NCBI GenBank assembly: GCA_900549945.1
Contig: URQJ01000063.1
Coordinates: forward strand, 1 to 9,625
DNA from: an uncultured Oscillospiraceae bacterium
GTDB taxonomy: Bacteria > Bacillota > Clostridia > Oscillospirales > Acutalibacteraceae
Direction of reading: 5' to 3'
Length of the DNA stretch: 9,625 nucleotides
The notes under the pieces were generated by a model that saw nothing but the letters and a program-made list of their open reading frames with translations, was not told the origin of the DNA and did no database searches. Within the stretch, counting starts at the first letter, position 1. Every line of letters starts with the position of its first letter. A program made the position numbers and the translations under genes. Shown here one piece after another: positions 1-7,123 of the stretch.

Positions 1-372
1 CTCGCGCAGATCGCCGGGCTTGACGACGACGCGCGCATCCGCGTTTCGGGGCTGTACGAGCCTTGGGCGGCCGGGCAGTTTGAGGTCGGCGACATCCGCA
101 ATTCCGGCGGGCAGACGTGGGAATGCTTCCAAGCGCACGACTGCGCGGTGTATCCGGACATCAAGCCCGGCGGCGCGGCGTGGTTCACGTTCTGGCGGCC
201 CCTGCACGGGAAGTCGCCGGAAACCGCCCGTCCGTTCGTGCCGGTGCAGGGCGCGCACGACATGTACAAAATCGGGGAATACGCGGTGTTTGAAGATGCG
301 CTTTACAGGTGCGCGCAGGACACGGCCTACAGCCCGGCGGACTACGCTCCGGCGTGGGAAAAACTAAACTGA
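1..372 (+). CDS. Phage tail-associated protein with carbohydrate-binding-like modules (C-terminal part)
   Basis: This frame is open from the first base of the window and ends at TGA 370-372, so the N-terminus lies outside; 123 codons are visible. The protein is rich in Trp, Tyr and Gly and shows two consecutive modules. The first has YEPWAAGQFEVGD followed by GQTWECFQAHD. The second has GAHDMYKIGEYAVFEDALYRC followed by YAPAWEKL. The pattern 'aromatic-x-x-G-[DE]-x-V ... [YW]-x-C ... H/D' resembles chitin-binding (CBM5/12-like) modules that occur in tail or baseplate proteins of Firmicute prophages, commonly just upstream of the holin. A role in binding the cell surface is inferred from that resemblance and from its place 14 bp before the holin. 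It could equally be the end of a longer tail-fibre protein. The phage assignment is fairly secure; the exact function is not. Confidence 0.72.
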   Translation, partial: LAQIAGLDDDARIRVSGLYEPWAAGQFEVGDIRNSGGQTWECFQAHDCAVYPDIKPGGAAWFTFWRPLHGKSPETARPFVPVQGAHDMYKIGEYAVFEDALYRCAQDTAYSPADYAPAWEKLN

Positions 373-386
373 AAACGGAGGAATTT

Positions 387-839
387 ATGAGAGAGAACCT
401 TTTGAAAAGCGGCATTGCGGCGGCAGGCGCAGCACTCGCCTCGTATTTCGGCGCGCTGGCCGCGCCGCTGCTCGTTTTGCTGTGCATCATGGTCGTCGAT
501 TATGTCACCGGCATGGCGAAGGCCTACATGGCGTCGCAGCTCAGCTCGCGGATCGGCCTGCGGGGCATCCTCAAGAAGCTGTGCTATATGGCGATGGTCG
601 CGGTCGGCGCGGCGCTCGACTACCTCCTGACCGGCGCGCTCGCGCAGGCGGGCATCGACCTGCATGTCGAGATGTTCTGCGGCATGCTCGTTGCGGTTTG
701 GCTGATTATAAACGAGCTGATCTCGATCCTTGAGAACCTCGCCGAGATCGGCGTGCCCGGCATGCCCGTCCTGACAAAGCTGATCGACCGGCTCCGGAGC
801 ACGCTCGAGAGTGGGAACAAAGTCGGAAAAAAGGAATAA
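387..839 (+). CDS. Phage holin, TcdE/Cph1-type (holin family 4)
   Basis: The 150-residue protein forms membrane lesions that let the endolysin reach the wall. I chose ATG 387 because GGAGG (377-381) sits 5 bases before it and the protein then starts MRENLLKSG; an upstream in-frame extension to 309 would overlap the previous gene without a ribosome site. Hydrophobic segments lie at about residues 9-35, 65-86 and 98-116. Family hallmarks are VDYVTGMAKA (37-46), the GLRGILKK loop (58-65) and INELISILENLAEIGVP (108-124), all typical of the toxin-secretion/phage-lysis holin family. The tail is charged and ends in GKKE. It lies between a tail protein and the endolysin, with 36 bp to the latter, which is the standard lysis-cassette order. 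The family call is firm. Confidence 0.92.
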   Translation: MRENLLKSGIAAAGAALASYFGALAAPLLVLLCIMVVDYVTGMAKAYMASQLSSRIGLRGILKKLCYMAMVAVGAALDYLLTGALAQAGIDLHVEMFCGMLVAVWLIINELISILENLAEIGVPGMPVLTKLIDRLRSTLESGNKVGKKE

Positions 840-875
840 TATGGAGGGAGCACGTAATGAAAGGGGGGATCAATT

Positions 876-2357
876 ATGCTGCATGGATTCGACCTATCCT
901 ACGCACAGGCCGGCCTTTCGCTCGCTGAAATCGCGGACAAGGCCGGCTTTCTCCTGCTGCGCGCCGGCTACGGCGGCGACTACAAGGATCAGGACGACAG
1001 CGAATTCGGCCGCTTCGCCGAGGAGGCGGACGCGCTCGGCATCCCGTGGGGCGCGTACCTCTACTCCTACGCGCTCACGGCGGCGGACGCCGAAGGCGAA
1101 GCCGCGCACATGCTGCGCCTGCTGGGCGGCCGGAAGCCCGCGCTCGGCGTGTGGCTCGACATGGAGGACGCGGACGGCTACAAGGCCAAAAACGGCATGC
1201 CGAGCGATGCCACTCTGGCGGACATCTGCATCACCTTCTGTGATGCGATGGAACAGGCAGGGCTTTACACCGGCATCTACGCGAGCCTGAGCTGGCTCGA
1301 AACGAAGCTGAAAACCGAGAAGCTCGGCCGCTTCGACAAGTGGGTCGCGCAGTGGAACGACACCTGCGACTACACCGGCGCGTACAGCCTCTGGCAGTAC
1401 ACCGACCGGTATGAAATCGCGGGCAGAAAGCTCGACGCAAACCACCTCGTGCGGGATTTCCGCACCGACAAAGGAGGGAATTCCATGGCGAACAAAAAGA
1501 GCCGCGTGCTGATGACCGGCGAGAACCAGATCACGCAGCACTACGGCAGCGGCGGGCACGGCGGGTGCGATCTCGTGAAGAAAACCAACCAGCTCGACGC
1601 GATTGCCGCGCATTCCAACGGCACAGTCGTCTGGTGCCAGTCCGGCATCCCGAATGATCCGGGCAGCAGCGGCAACCGCTCCTACGGCAACGCCGTGAAG
1701 CTGCGCCACGCGAACGGCTGGTGTACGCTGTACGCGCACATGGACTATATTTCCGTGGAGAACGGGCAGACAGTCAAGAAAGGCCAGAAGCTCGGCCATA
1801 TGGGCAACACCGGCAACTCCTACGGCGCGCACCTGCACTTTGAGGTGCGGGACAAGTCCGACGCGCGCGTCAACCCGGAGCCGTACCTCAACGCCGATCT
1901 GCCGGGCGCGGGCGGCGGCGCGGACACGTCCGCGGGCTATACCGGCGACCTGACGTATCAGGCGTACACGCAGAAGTCGTGGCAGCCGAAGGTTGTGAAC
2001 GCCGGCGATGGGCCGGACGGGTACGCGGGTATTTACGGCAGCGCGGTGCAGGGCATCCGGATCGACGCGAAAAACTGCGACGTCTACTACCGCGTGCACC
2101 TCAAGGGCAAGCCGCAGGACGAGTGGCTGTCGGAGGTCAAGAACAGCGGCACCGGCGCAGACGGCTACGCCGGCATCTACGGGCAGGACATCGACGGCAT
2201 CCAGATCCGCGTGCCGCAGGGGCATGTGGACTGCCGCGTTCACCTGAAAGACGGCGACTACCTCGACTGGGTGCGCTTCGGCAAGAGCTACAAGGACGGC
2301 GCGGATGGGTACGCGGGTATCTTCGGCAAAGCGATCGACGGGGTGCAGATGGAGTAA
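876..2357 (+). CDS. Modular endolysin: GH25 muramidase + M23 peptidase + ChW-like repeats
   Basis: The 493-residue phage lysin attacks peptidoglycan at two bonds. Residues 3-195 form a GH25 muramidase, with GFDLSYAQ (Asp6), WLDMED (Asp95 and Glu97, the family's acidic pair) and a closing SLWQYTD. Residues 205-345 form an M23 (LytM-type) zinc endopeptidase, with HGGCD (His228, Asp232), LYAHMDY (His288) and GAHLHFEV (His319, His321); all metal and catalytic positions are present. After a Gly/Ala linker, residues 365-493 hold three ChW-like repeats expected to bind the wall. No signal peptide is seen, so export should depend on the holin. ATG 876 is supported by a G-run ribosome site (863-868). 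A second ribosome site and ATG lie between the catalytic domains at 1471-1487 (separate entry), suggesting either a shorter second product or a past gene fusion. A terminator follows the stop. Confidence 0.93.
   Translation: MLHGFDLSYAQAGLSLAEIADKAGFLLLRAGYGGDYKDQDDSEFGRFAEEADALGIPWGAYLYSYALTAADAEGEAAHMLRLLGGRKPALGVWLDMEDADGYKAKNGMPSDATLADICITFCDAMEQAGLYTGIYASLSWLETKLKTEKLGRFDKWVAQWNDTCDYTGAYSLWQYTDRYEIAGRKLDANHLVRDFRTDKGGNSMANKKSRVLMTGENQITQHYGSGGHGGCDLVKKTNQLDAIAAHSNGTVVWCQSGIPNDPGSSGNRSYGNAVKLRHANGWCTLYAHMDYISVENGQTVKKGQKLGHMGNTGNSYGAHLHFEVRDKSDARVNPEPYLNADLPGAGGGADTSAGYTGDLTYQAYTQKSWQPKVVNAGDGPDGYAGIYGSAVQGIRIDAKNCDVYYRVHLKGKPQDEWLSEVKNSGTGADGYAGIYGQDIDGIQIRVPQGHVDCRVHLKDGDYLDWVRFGKSYKDGADGYAGIFGKAIDGVQME
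1471..1487 (+). promoter_or_regulatory. Internal ribosome binding site and in-frame ATG inside the endolysin gene
   Basis: AAGGAGGG at 1471-1478 is followed after 6 bases by ATG at 1485-1487, in frame with the endolysin (codon 204). It is closer to the anti-Shine-Dalgarno consensus than the gene's own site. It falls exactly where the GH25 domain has ended and the M23 domain begins (MANKKSRV...). Initiation here would give a 290-residue protein with the peptidase and wall-binding repeats only. Use of the site in vivo is inference; the motif and spacing are seen directly. Confidence 0.7.
1968..2354 (+). repeat. Three ChW-like wall-binding repeats with a 144-nt period
   Basis: Inside the endolysin, DGYAGI[YF]G recurs at residues 381, 429 and 477, exactly 48 residues (144 nt) apart. 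Each copy has a Trp about 10-17 residues before the motif (SWQPKV, EWLSEV, DWVRFG) and a hydrophobic strand after it (GIRID, GIQIR, GVQME). This matches the layout of clostridial hydrophobic-W (ChW) repeats, although the conserved core DGYAG differs from the common ChW core. The third copy stops right after its hydrophobic strand, at the C-terminus of the protein. Confidence 0.75.
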
Positions 2358-2376
2358 AACAGGATAGAAAAAAGGG

Positions 2377-2430
2377 AATCCCCGGATCGGGCTCGTGCAT
2401 TTTTTGCGCGGCCCGGTTCGGGGATTTTTT
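2377..2430 (+). terminator. Rho-independent terminator after the endolysin
   Basis: A long imperfect hairpin has a left arm AATCCCCGGATCGGGCTCG..., a loop containing TTTTTT, a right arm ...GCCCGGTTCGGGGATT and a run of six T at 2425-2430. It begins 19 bp after the endolysin stop and closes the lysis cassette. It shares 22 identical bases (2386-2407) with the hairpin at 2829-2887. Confidence 0.88.
2386..2407 (+). repeat. 22-bp perfect direct repeat, copy 1 (second copy 2837-2858)
   Basis: Copy 1 (2386-2407) and copy 2 (2837-2858) are identical over 22 bases, running from ATCGGGCTCGTG through the T-run to GC. They are 451 bp apart and flank the yoeB remnant. Both lie in the left arm and loop of terminator hairpins, and similarity continues with mismatches into the right arms. 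Confidence 0.85.
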
Positions 2431-2453
2431 CATTTAATTGCAAAACAATGTAT

Positions 2454-2459
2454 TATAAT
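2454..2459 (+). promoter_or_regulatory. Candidate -10 element upstream of the yoeB remnant
   Basis: A perfect TATAAT lies in an AT-rich stretch directly after the endolysin terminator and about 75 bp before the toxin reading frame. I see no good -35 hexamer 16-18 bp upstream, so this is a weak promoter call. The stretch 2460-2534 holds no recognisable antitoxin gene. Confidence 0.35.
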
Positions 2460-2534
2460 ACAGAAAGAAAGGTGTGCGTATCGCAGGGCACAAACGACGG
2501 TAAGTGTTCGGATGAAATCGACCAGCGGCACTGT

Positions 2535-2801
2535 ATGCGAGGTAAATTTTGGATGATTAAAGCGCGGGAAGATTTCGAGTATTGGATGAAGCAGGACAAA
2601 AAGACGCTGGGGCACATTTTGCAGCTCTTAAAAGATATTGACCGCAACGGATATGAAGGAATCGGAAAACCGGAGCGGCTGAACGGCGATTTGTCCGCTT
2701 ATTGGAGCCGCAGAATAGACGACGTCAACCGCATTGTTTACTGAATTGAAAACGGTATGGTCAAAATTGTACAGAGCGGCTCCCATTACAGGGATAAGTG
2801 A
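2535..2801 (+). pseudogene. yoeB: YoeB/Txe-family toxin, interrupted by an in-frame TGA
   Basis: YoeB toxins are ribosome-dependent mRNA endonucleases of the RelE fold, normally about 84 residues and paired with a YefM antitoxin. Read from ATG 2535, the frame aligns with YoeB along its whole length: FWMIKAREDFEYW at the N-terminus, GYEGIGKPERL (Glu47, equivalent to catalytic Glu46) and WSRRIDDVNRIVY (Arg66, equivalent to Arg65). Codon 70 is then TGA (2742-2744). The same frame continues IENGMVKIVQSGSHYRDK to a TGA at 2799-2801, so the final catalytic His-Tyr pair (codons 84-85) is preserved in the DNA but not translated. A Y-R-I-E-N reading is common in relatives, so a CGA-to-TGA change is the simplest explanation (inference). 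I recognise no antitoxin upstream, and no strong ribosome site precedes ATG 2535. The region is AT-richer than its neighbours (25 of 60 G+C in 2581-2640), suggesting transfer. Confidence 0.85.
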
Positions 2802-2828
2802 AGAATACCTGCGGTGCACCGGATAAAG

Positions 2829-2887
2829 CACCCCGAATCGGGCTCGTGCATTTTTTGCACGGCTCGATTCGGGGCGTTTTTGTTTTT
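2829..2887 (+). terminator. Rho-independent terminator, near-copy of the one at 2377
   Basis: The hairpin has a left arm CCCCGAATCGGGCTCGTGCA, a TTTT loop and a right arm TGCACGGCTCGATTCGGGG (one G-T wobble and one bulge), followed by TTTTT and TTTTTT tracts on the plus strand. It follows the yoeB remnant and faces the end of the minus-strand ABC gene 15 bp away. It could stop transcripts from both sides, but the T-run on the minus strand is poor. Confidence 0.85.
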
Positions 2888-2901
2888 TATGGGTGCGGGG
2901 G

Positions 2902-5709
2902 TTACTCGGTGCGCAGCGCTGTGACCGGGTCCTTCTTCGCCGCGCGCTTTGCGGGCAGCAGGCCGCCGACCACCGTGATCAGCATGCTGATCGCGATCAA
3001 AATCACCGCCGCGCCGACAGGCAGCACCGCGCGCACCGTATCGCTGCCGACAAGCTGCGCGATGATCGAATTGATCGGGATCGTGAGCAGCGCCGAGATG
3101 CCAACGCCGATCAGGCCGGCGCAGAAGCCGATGATAAACGTCTCCGCGTTGAACACCTGCGAGATGTTGCGCTTCGAGGCGCCGAGCGCGCGCAGGATGC
3201 CGATCTCCTTCGTGCGCTCCAGCACGGAGATGTGCGTGATGATGCCGATCATGATGCAGGAAACGACGAGCGAAACCGCGACAAACGCGATCAGCACGTA
3301 GGAGATCACATCGACAATCGAGGTAATCGAGGCGGTGAGCAGCGCGACATAATCGGTGTAGGTGATCTGGCTGTCCTCGTCCACCGTCTCGTTATAGGCC
3401 TCGATGCAGTCCGAAACGGCCTCCTTGTTTTCAAAGCTGTCGGTGTAGATGCTGATGGAATCCGGCGCGTCGTAGCTGACCTTGCCGAACGACTTCATGT
3501 TGTCCTCAAAGGAGGCCCCGTCGATGTATTCGTCGTAGAGCGAGACGAGGATCTCCTCGTCCGGCGTGTTCTCGAGCCACGCGTCCATGGCCTCGGCCAT
3601 CTGGCTCTCGTCCATTTGGCCCATACCCATGCCGCCGGCCTGCATCTGCTGCGCCTGCGCGGCCTGTGCGCCGGCCTCTGTCCCCTCTGCCTCCGCATTC
3701 TGCGCGTTGTAGTAGAGGATCATCGTGTAGAGCGAGGCCTTATCGGAAACACCGAGCTTCGAGATGTAGTCCGCGGCGTCGGCGGCCTTTTTCGCGTCGT
3801 CCGCCGCCTCAAATTCCACGCCGTTGAGCACATTGATCTCGGGCGTTTCCGCCTGCGCGCGCACGACGGCGCTCTCGTTCGTGTGGTCGATCACGTAATC
3901 CGTGAGCTTCGATGTGTACGCCACCGGGGCGCGCAGCGTCGCGTTGGCCGCGTCCGCCTTCGGGCGGATCACGCCGGTGACCTTCAGCTCGAGCGCGTTT
4001 TCCATGAGCTGTTCCGCGCCGCCGTTTTCCTCCTTGATATAGGTGAACGTGCCGTCGTCGTTCTCCTGATAGCGGTCGCAGGCCGGCACAAGCCAGAAGC
4101 TGCGGTCCGCGGCATCGGCGTAATCCCAGTCGAACGCTTCCGGCGTTTCGCCGTCCTCGATCGCCGCGCGGACCGCGTCGTATTCGTCCTTCGTGATGAG
4201 GCCGAGCTGGTAGAGCGTATCGGTGGGGATGGAATTCTGCTCGTCGAGCACGAGCACCACCTCGTCGTAATTTTCCGGCCACGCGCCGTAGAGCAGGTCG
4301 TAGCTGTCGGTGACGACGGGGCTGACGGTGCTCTCCGTGCCGGCCATCAGCTCCTCAAAATTTTCCGCGCCGCTGTCGGAGCCGGTCATCATCGTCATGG
4401 CGTTCTGCATGTTCTGGTTCATCATGGCGGTGAAGCTCGATTCATCCCCGCTCTCCGCGTCCTCGCCGACATCCACGCTCGTATTGACCGGGGCGTCGTC
4501 CGCGTCGCGCGCGAACACATCGAACTGGACGTTGTACGTATAGACGACGCCGTTTTCACCGAGGTACTGCGCGATCTCGCTTTCGGGGTCGTCGAGGTAA
4601 TTTTTAAAGGCCGTCAGGTCGTTTTCGGTGACGCTCGACTCGAGCGTTTCCACAGCCTCGAGCTTCCGGCTGTCCGCGTGCACGCCGTCCTCGGGCGCGG
4701 CGTCCGCATCCTGCACGGCGCCGTGCACGGCTCCCATCGCGCCCTGCGCCTCCATCAGCGCCGACATGTCGAAGGTTTCGGCCGTGATCGTCAGCGGATA
4801 GGAGGTCATCGTCTCCTTCTGGATGTCTGCGATGTACTGGTTCACGCCGGTCGAAAGCGAGAGGATCAGCGCGATGCCGATGATGCCGATCGACCCCGCG
4901 AACGCGGTGAGGAGCGTGCGGCCCTTCTTCGTGCGCAGGTTGTTGAAGCTCAAAGAGAGCGAGGTGAGAAAGCCCATGGCGGCGCGCCCCATGTTTTTGT
5001 GCTCCGGCGTTTTGAGCGCCGCCTCGTCCACCGCAAAGGGGTCTGAATCGTCGGTGATTTTGCCGTCGCGCAGGCGGACGATGCGCGTGGCGTACTGCTC
5101 GGCAAGCTCGGGGTTGTGCGTGACCATGACGACGAGGCGGTTTTTCGCGACCGCCTTCAAAAGCTCCATGACCTGCACGCTCGTCTCGCTGTCGAGCGCG
5201 CCGGTCGGCTCGTCGGCCAAGAGCACGTCGGGGTCGTTGACGAGCGCGCGGGCGATGGCGACGCGCTGCATCTGCCCGCCCGAAAGCTGGTTCGGCCGCT
5301 TGTGCGACTGCTCGCCTAGGCCGACCTCCTCGAGTGCCGCCTGCGCGCGCTTTCTGCGCTCGGCGCGCGAAACGCCGGAGATCGTCAGCGCGAGCTCGAC
5401 GTTCGCAAGGATCGTCTGGTGTGGGATCAGGTTGTAGCTCTGAAACACAAAGCCGATCGTGTGGTTGCGGTAGGAATCCCAGTCGCGGTCCTTGTACTGC
5501 TTCGTGGAGATCCCGTTGATGATGAGGTCGCCGCTGTCGTAGCGGTCGAGCCCGCCGATGATGTTGAGCAGCGTCGTTTTGCCCGAGCCGCTCGGGCCGA
5601 GCACGGCGACAAACTCGCTGTCGCGCAGGTTGAGGCTCACGTCCCGCAGGGCGTCCTGCACAAGCTCACCGGTTTTGTATTGCTTGTGGATATTCTTGAC
5701 TTGCAGCAT
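2902..5709 (-). CDS. MacB/FtsX-class ABC transporter, ATPase fused to permease, large extracellular domain
   Basis: The 935-residue protein joins an ATPase to an FtsX-type permease. The ATPase (1-225) is complete: Walker A GPSGSGKT (38-45), Q-loop Gln90, signature LSGGQ (142-146), Walker B VLLADE (162-167), H-loop His198. TM1 is at about 266-286. About 500 extracellular residues follow, then three C-terminal TM segments (about 803-830, 855-880, 890-915) with the FtsX motif [15 protein letters not shown] between the first two. The extracellular part is acidic and has two Met-rich stretches (about 423-438 and 680-702). Such mechanotransmission transporters act on peptides, antibiotics or envelope substrates; the substrate here is unknown. 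ATG 5709 has GGGAG 8 bases upstream; the ATG five bases earlier is out of frame. The gene is divergent from an XRE-type regulator that may control it. No partner permease or periplasmic adaptor is in the window. Confidence 0.92.
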   Translation of the reverse strand: MLQVKNIHKQYKTGELVQDALRDVSLNLRDSEFVAVLGPSGSGKTTLLNIIGGLDRYDSGDLIINGISTKQYKDRDWDSYRNHTIGFVFQSYNLIPHQTILANVELALTISGVSRAERRKRAQAALEEVGLGEQSHKRPNQLSGGQMQRVAIARALVNDPDVLLADEPTGALDSETSVQVMELLKAVAKNRLVVMVTHNPELAEQYATRIVRLRDGKITDDSDPFAVDEAALKTPEHKNMGRAAMGFLTSLSLSFNNLRTKKGRTLLTAFAGSIGIIGIALILSLSTGVNQYIADIQKETMTSYPLTITAETFDMSALMEAQGAMGAVHGAVQDADAAPEDGVHADSRKLEAVETLESSVTENDLTAFKNYLDDPESEIAQYLGENGVVYTYNVQFDVFARDADDAPVNTSVDVGEDAESGDESSFTAMMNQNMQNAMTMMTGSDSGAENFEELMAGTESTVSPVVTDSYDLLYGAWPENYDEVVLVLDEQNSIPTDTLYQLGLITKDEYDAVRAAIEDGETPEAFDWDYADAADRSFWLVPACDRYQENDDGTFTYIKEENGGAEQLMENALELKVTGVIRPKADAANATLRAPVAYTSKLTDYVIDHTNESAVVRAQAETPEINVLNGVEFEAADDAKKAADAADYISKLGVSDKASLYTMILYYNAQNAEAEGTEAGAQAAQAQQMQAGGMGMGQMDESQMAEAMDAWLENTPDEEILVSLYDEYIDGASFEDNMKSFGKVSYDAPDSISIYTDSFENKEAVSDCIEAYNETVDEDSQITYTDYVALLTASITSIVDVISYVLIAFVAVSLVVSCIMIGIITHISVLERTKEIGILRALGASKRNISQVFNAETFIIGFCAGLIGVGISALLTIPINSIIAQLVGSDTVRAVLPVGAAVILIAISMLITVVGGLLPAKRAAKKDPVTALRTE

Positions 5710-5757
5710 TTCATTTTCTCCCTTGCGCTCTGCATCGTTTAAATTGTCATGCGCTTT

Positions 5758-5763
5758 ATTATA
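5758..5763 (-). promoter_or_regulatory. Candidate -10 of the ABC transporter promoter
   Basis: On the minus strand this reads TATAAT, 48 bp upstream of the ABC start codon. The hexamer 17 bp further upstream (ATAACG) is a poor -35, so the promoter may be weak or need an activator. The call rests on the perfect -10 and its position in the divergent gap. Confidence 0.45.
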
Positions 5764-5877
5764 GGTTCCGATTCCGCCGCCGTTATGAACAGGATATGAG
5801 CAAATTGTAAATAACCGCGGCGAGGATGCGCCCGCGGGGCAAAGCCGCCCATTTCCGCGGCGCAGCGCGCAATCCGC

Positions 5878-5906
5878 TGGAAAAACGCGCGGCGGCGTGG
5901 TACAAT
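5878..5906 (+). promoter_or_regulatory. Candidate sigma-A promoter (distal) for the XRE gene
   Basis: TGGAAA (5878-5883) and TACAAT (5901-5906) are separated by exactly 17 bp, matching 4/6 and 5/6 of the vegetative consensus. They lie about 85 bp before the XRE start. A transcript from here would carry the inverted repeat at 5922-5938 in its leader. Confidence 0.45.
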
Positions 5907-5921
5907 GCAGATGTTAACACG

Positions 5922-5938
5922 CGTTGCTTGCGGCAACG
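5922..5938. promoter_or_regulatory. Inverted repeat CGTTGC-N5-GCAACG, possible operator
   Basis: Perfect 6-bp arms (5922-5927 and 5933-5938) are separated by TTGCG. The repeat overlaps a possible second promoter: TTGCGG (5928-5933), a 17-bp spacer and TATGCT (5951-5956). Its size and dyad symmetry fit an XRE dimer site, so autoregulation by the adjacent gene is plausible but inferred. It could also form a small RNA hairpin. Confidence 0.4.
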
Positions 5939-5991
5939 GCCGGTTTTCGGTATGCTTGTGCCGGGACCAAAAATAAAGGAGGCTGACCCAA

Positions 5992-6504
5992 ATGCTGAAT
6001 GAAAACATCCGGGCCATCAGAAAATCGAAGGGGCTTTCCCAGCAGGAGCTTGCCGTGAAGCTGAACGTGGTGCGGCAGACCGTATCGAAGTGGGAAACGG
6101 GGCTTTCAGTGCCCGATTCCGACATGCTGCTTGTCCTTTCGGCGGTGCTGGAGACGCCCGTGAGCACGCTGCTCGGCGAAACCGTCGCGCCGGCGGAGCC
6201 CGACGGCTTAAAGGCAATTTCCGAAAAGCTGGAGGTCATCAACTTACAGCTTGCCGGACGAAAGGCCGCGCGGCGGAAAATCCTGCACGGAACGCTGCTC
6301 GGGCTGTGCGCGGCTCTGCTCGCAATTTTCGTGCTCCTCAGTGCCGTGCTCAAAAGCCCTTACTTGAACTGGGACTACAGCAGCCCGGAGACCGCCGTCA
6401 TCGGCGTGGCGCTCCACGCGTGCGAGTGGATTTTTGTCCGGGCGGCTCCGGTTCTCCTCCTCGGGGCCGCTATCGGCGCTTTCCTGACGCGGAAGAAGGA
6501 ATAA
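5992..6504 (+). CDS. XRE-family transcriptional regulator with membrane-anchored C-terminus
   Basis: The 170-residue protein has an N-terminal helix-turn-helix DNA-binding domain (about 1-62) with the clostridial XRE pattern IRAIRKSKGLSQQELAVKL, VVRQTVSKWETG and PD...LLVLSAVL. A short linker with a predicted helix (72-90) and a basic patch GRKAARRK (89-96) follow. Hydrophobic segments lie at about 99-119 and 135-166, and the protein ends TRKKE. The basic patch before the first segment suggests that the DNA-binding domain stays in the cytoplasm. Start ATG 5992 has AAGGAGG (5976-5982) 9 bases upstream. It is divergent from the ABC transporter, so it probably regulates that gene or senses envelope stress alongside it; this is inferred only from arrangement. 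It converges on the kor operon and shares the terminator at 6546-6577. Confidence 0.88.
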   Translation: MLNENIRAIRKSKGLSQQELAVKLNVVRQTVSKWETGLSVPDSDMLLVLSAVLETPVSTLLGETVAPAEPDGLKAISEKLEVINLQLAGRKAARRKILHGTLLGLCAALLAIFVLLSAVLKSPYLNWDYSSPETAVIGVALHACEWIFVRAAPVLLLGAAIGAFLTRKKE

Positions 6505-6545
6505 CGCTTGCATGGACGGTGTGCCCGCGGCGGCGCGCTCCACGC

Positions 6546-6577
6546 AAAAAGCCCGCACAACGCTGTGCGGGCTTTTT
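6546..6577. terminator. Bidirectional rho-independent terminator
   Basis: A perfect hairpin AAAAAGCCCGCACA-ACGC-TGTGCGGGCTTTTT sits between the convergent XRE gene (stop 6504) and the gamma-subunit gene (stop at 6594). The A-run and T-run on the two sides make it a classic terminator on both strands. Confidence 0.93.
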
Positions 6578-6593
6578 CGTCTTACGCCTGATT

Positions 6594-7123
6594 TTACTGC
6601 GCGCGGCCGAGTTCGATGGCCTTGCGGTTGAAGCCGAGCATATCGGCCTTGCGGGCCGGGATGCACTTCTGAAGCGCCTTGTCGAGCGTTTCCTCGGCGC
6701 AGAAGCCGACCTCCTTGAAGAGCTTGCCGATGAGGATGATGTTCGCGAGACCCTTGAGCCCGTTTTCCTCAGCGAGCTTCGAGGCCGGTACGTAGTAGGT
6801 TGTCACGTCGTCGCGCTCCACCTTTACGTCGATGAGGCTGCTGTCGAGCAGAATCACGCCGCCGGGCTCGACGTCGTTCACAAACTTATCGAGCGAGGGG
6901 CGGTTCATCGCGACGAGCACGTTCGGGTTCGTCACGAGCGGCGAGCCGATCGCCTCGTCCGAAAGGCAGACGCTGCAGTTCGCGGTGCCGCCGCGCATTT
7001 CCGGGCCGTAGGAGGGGAGCCACGAAAGCTCTCTGCCCTCGATGAGACCGGCATAGGCGACGACCTTGCCGGCAAACAGAACGCCCTGACCGCCGAAGCC
7101 GGCGAAAACCATGTTCAGATCCT

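Noticed and set aside
894..2243. 449-codon open frame on the minus strand opposite the endolysin
   Set aside because: Low-complexity Val/Ala/Arg product with no domain features; the plus strand has complete GH25 and M23 motifs.
2742..2744. TGA in yoeB read as selenocysteine or tryptophan
   Set aside because: Other genes here end with TGA (for example 370-372 and 7124-7126), and relatives have an ordinary residue at this non-catalytic position, so a nonsense mutation is simpler.
2386..2858. The 22-bp repeats as prophage attL/attR core sites
   Set aside because: They lie only 451 bp apart inside terminator hairpins and enclose no integrase or phage genes, so they cannot bound the prophage; kept only as a repeat.
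2893..5046. 717-codon open frame on the plus strand opposite the ABC transporter
   Set aside because: Arg/Asp/Val-rich shadow translation of GC-rich DNA; the minus strand encodes a full transporter with intact motifs.
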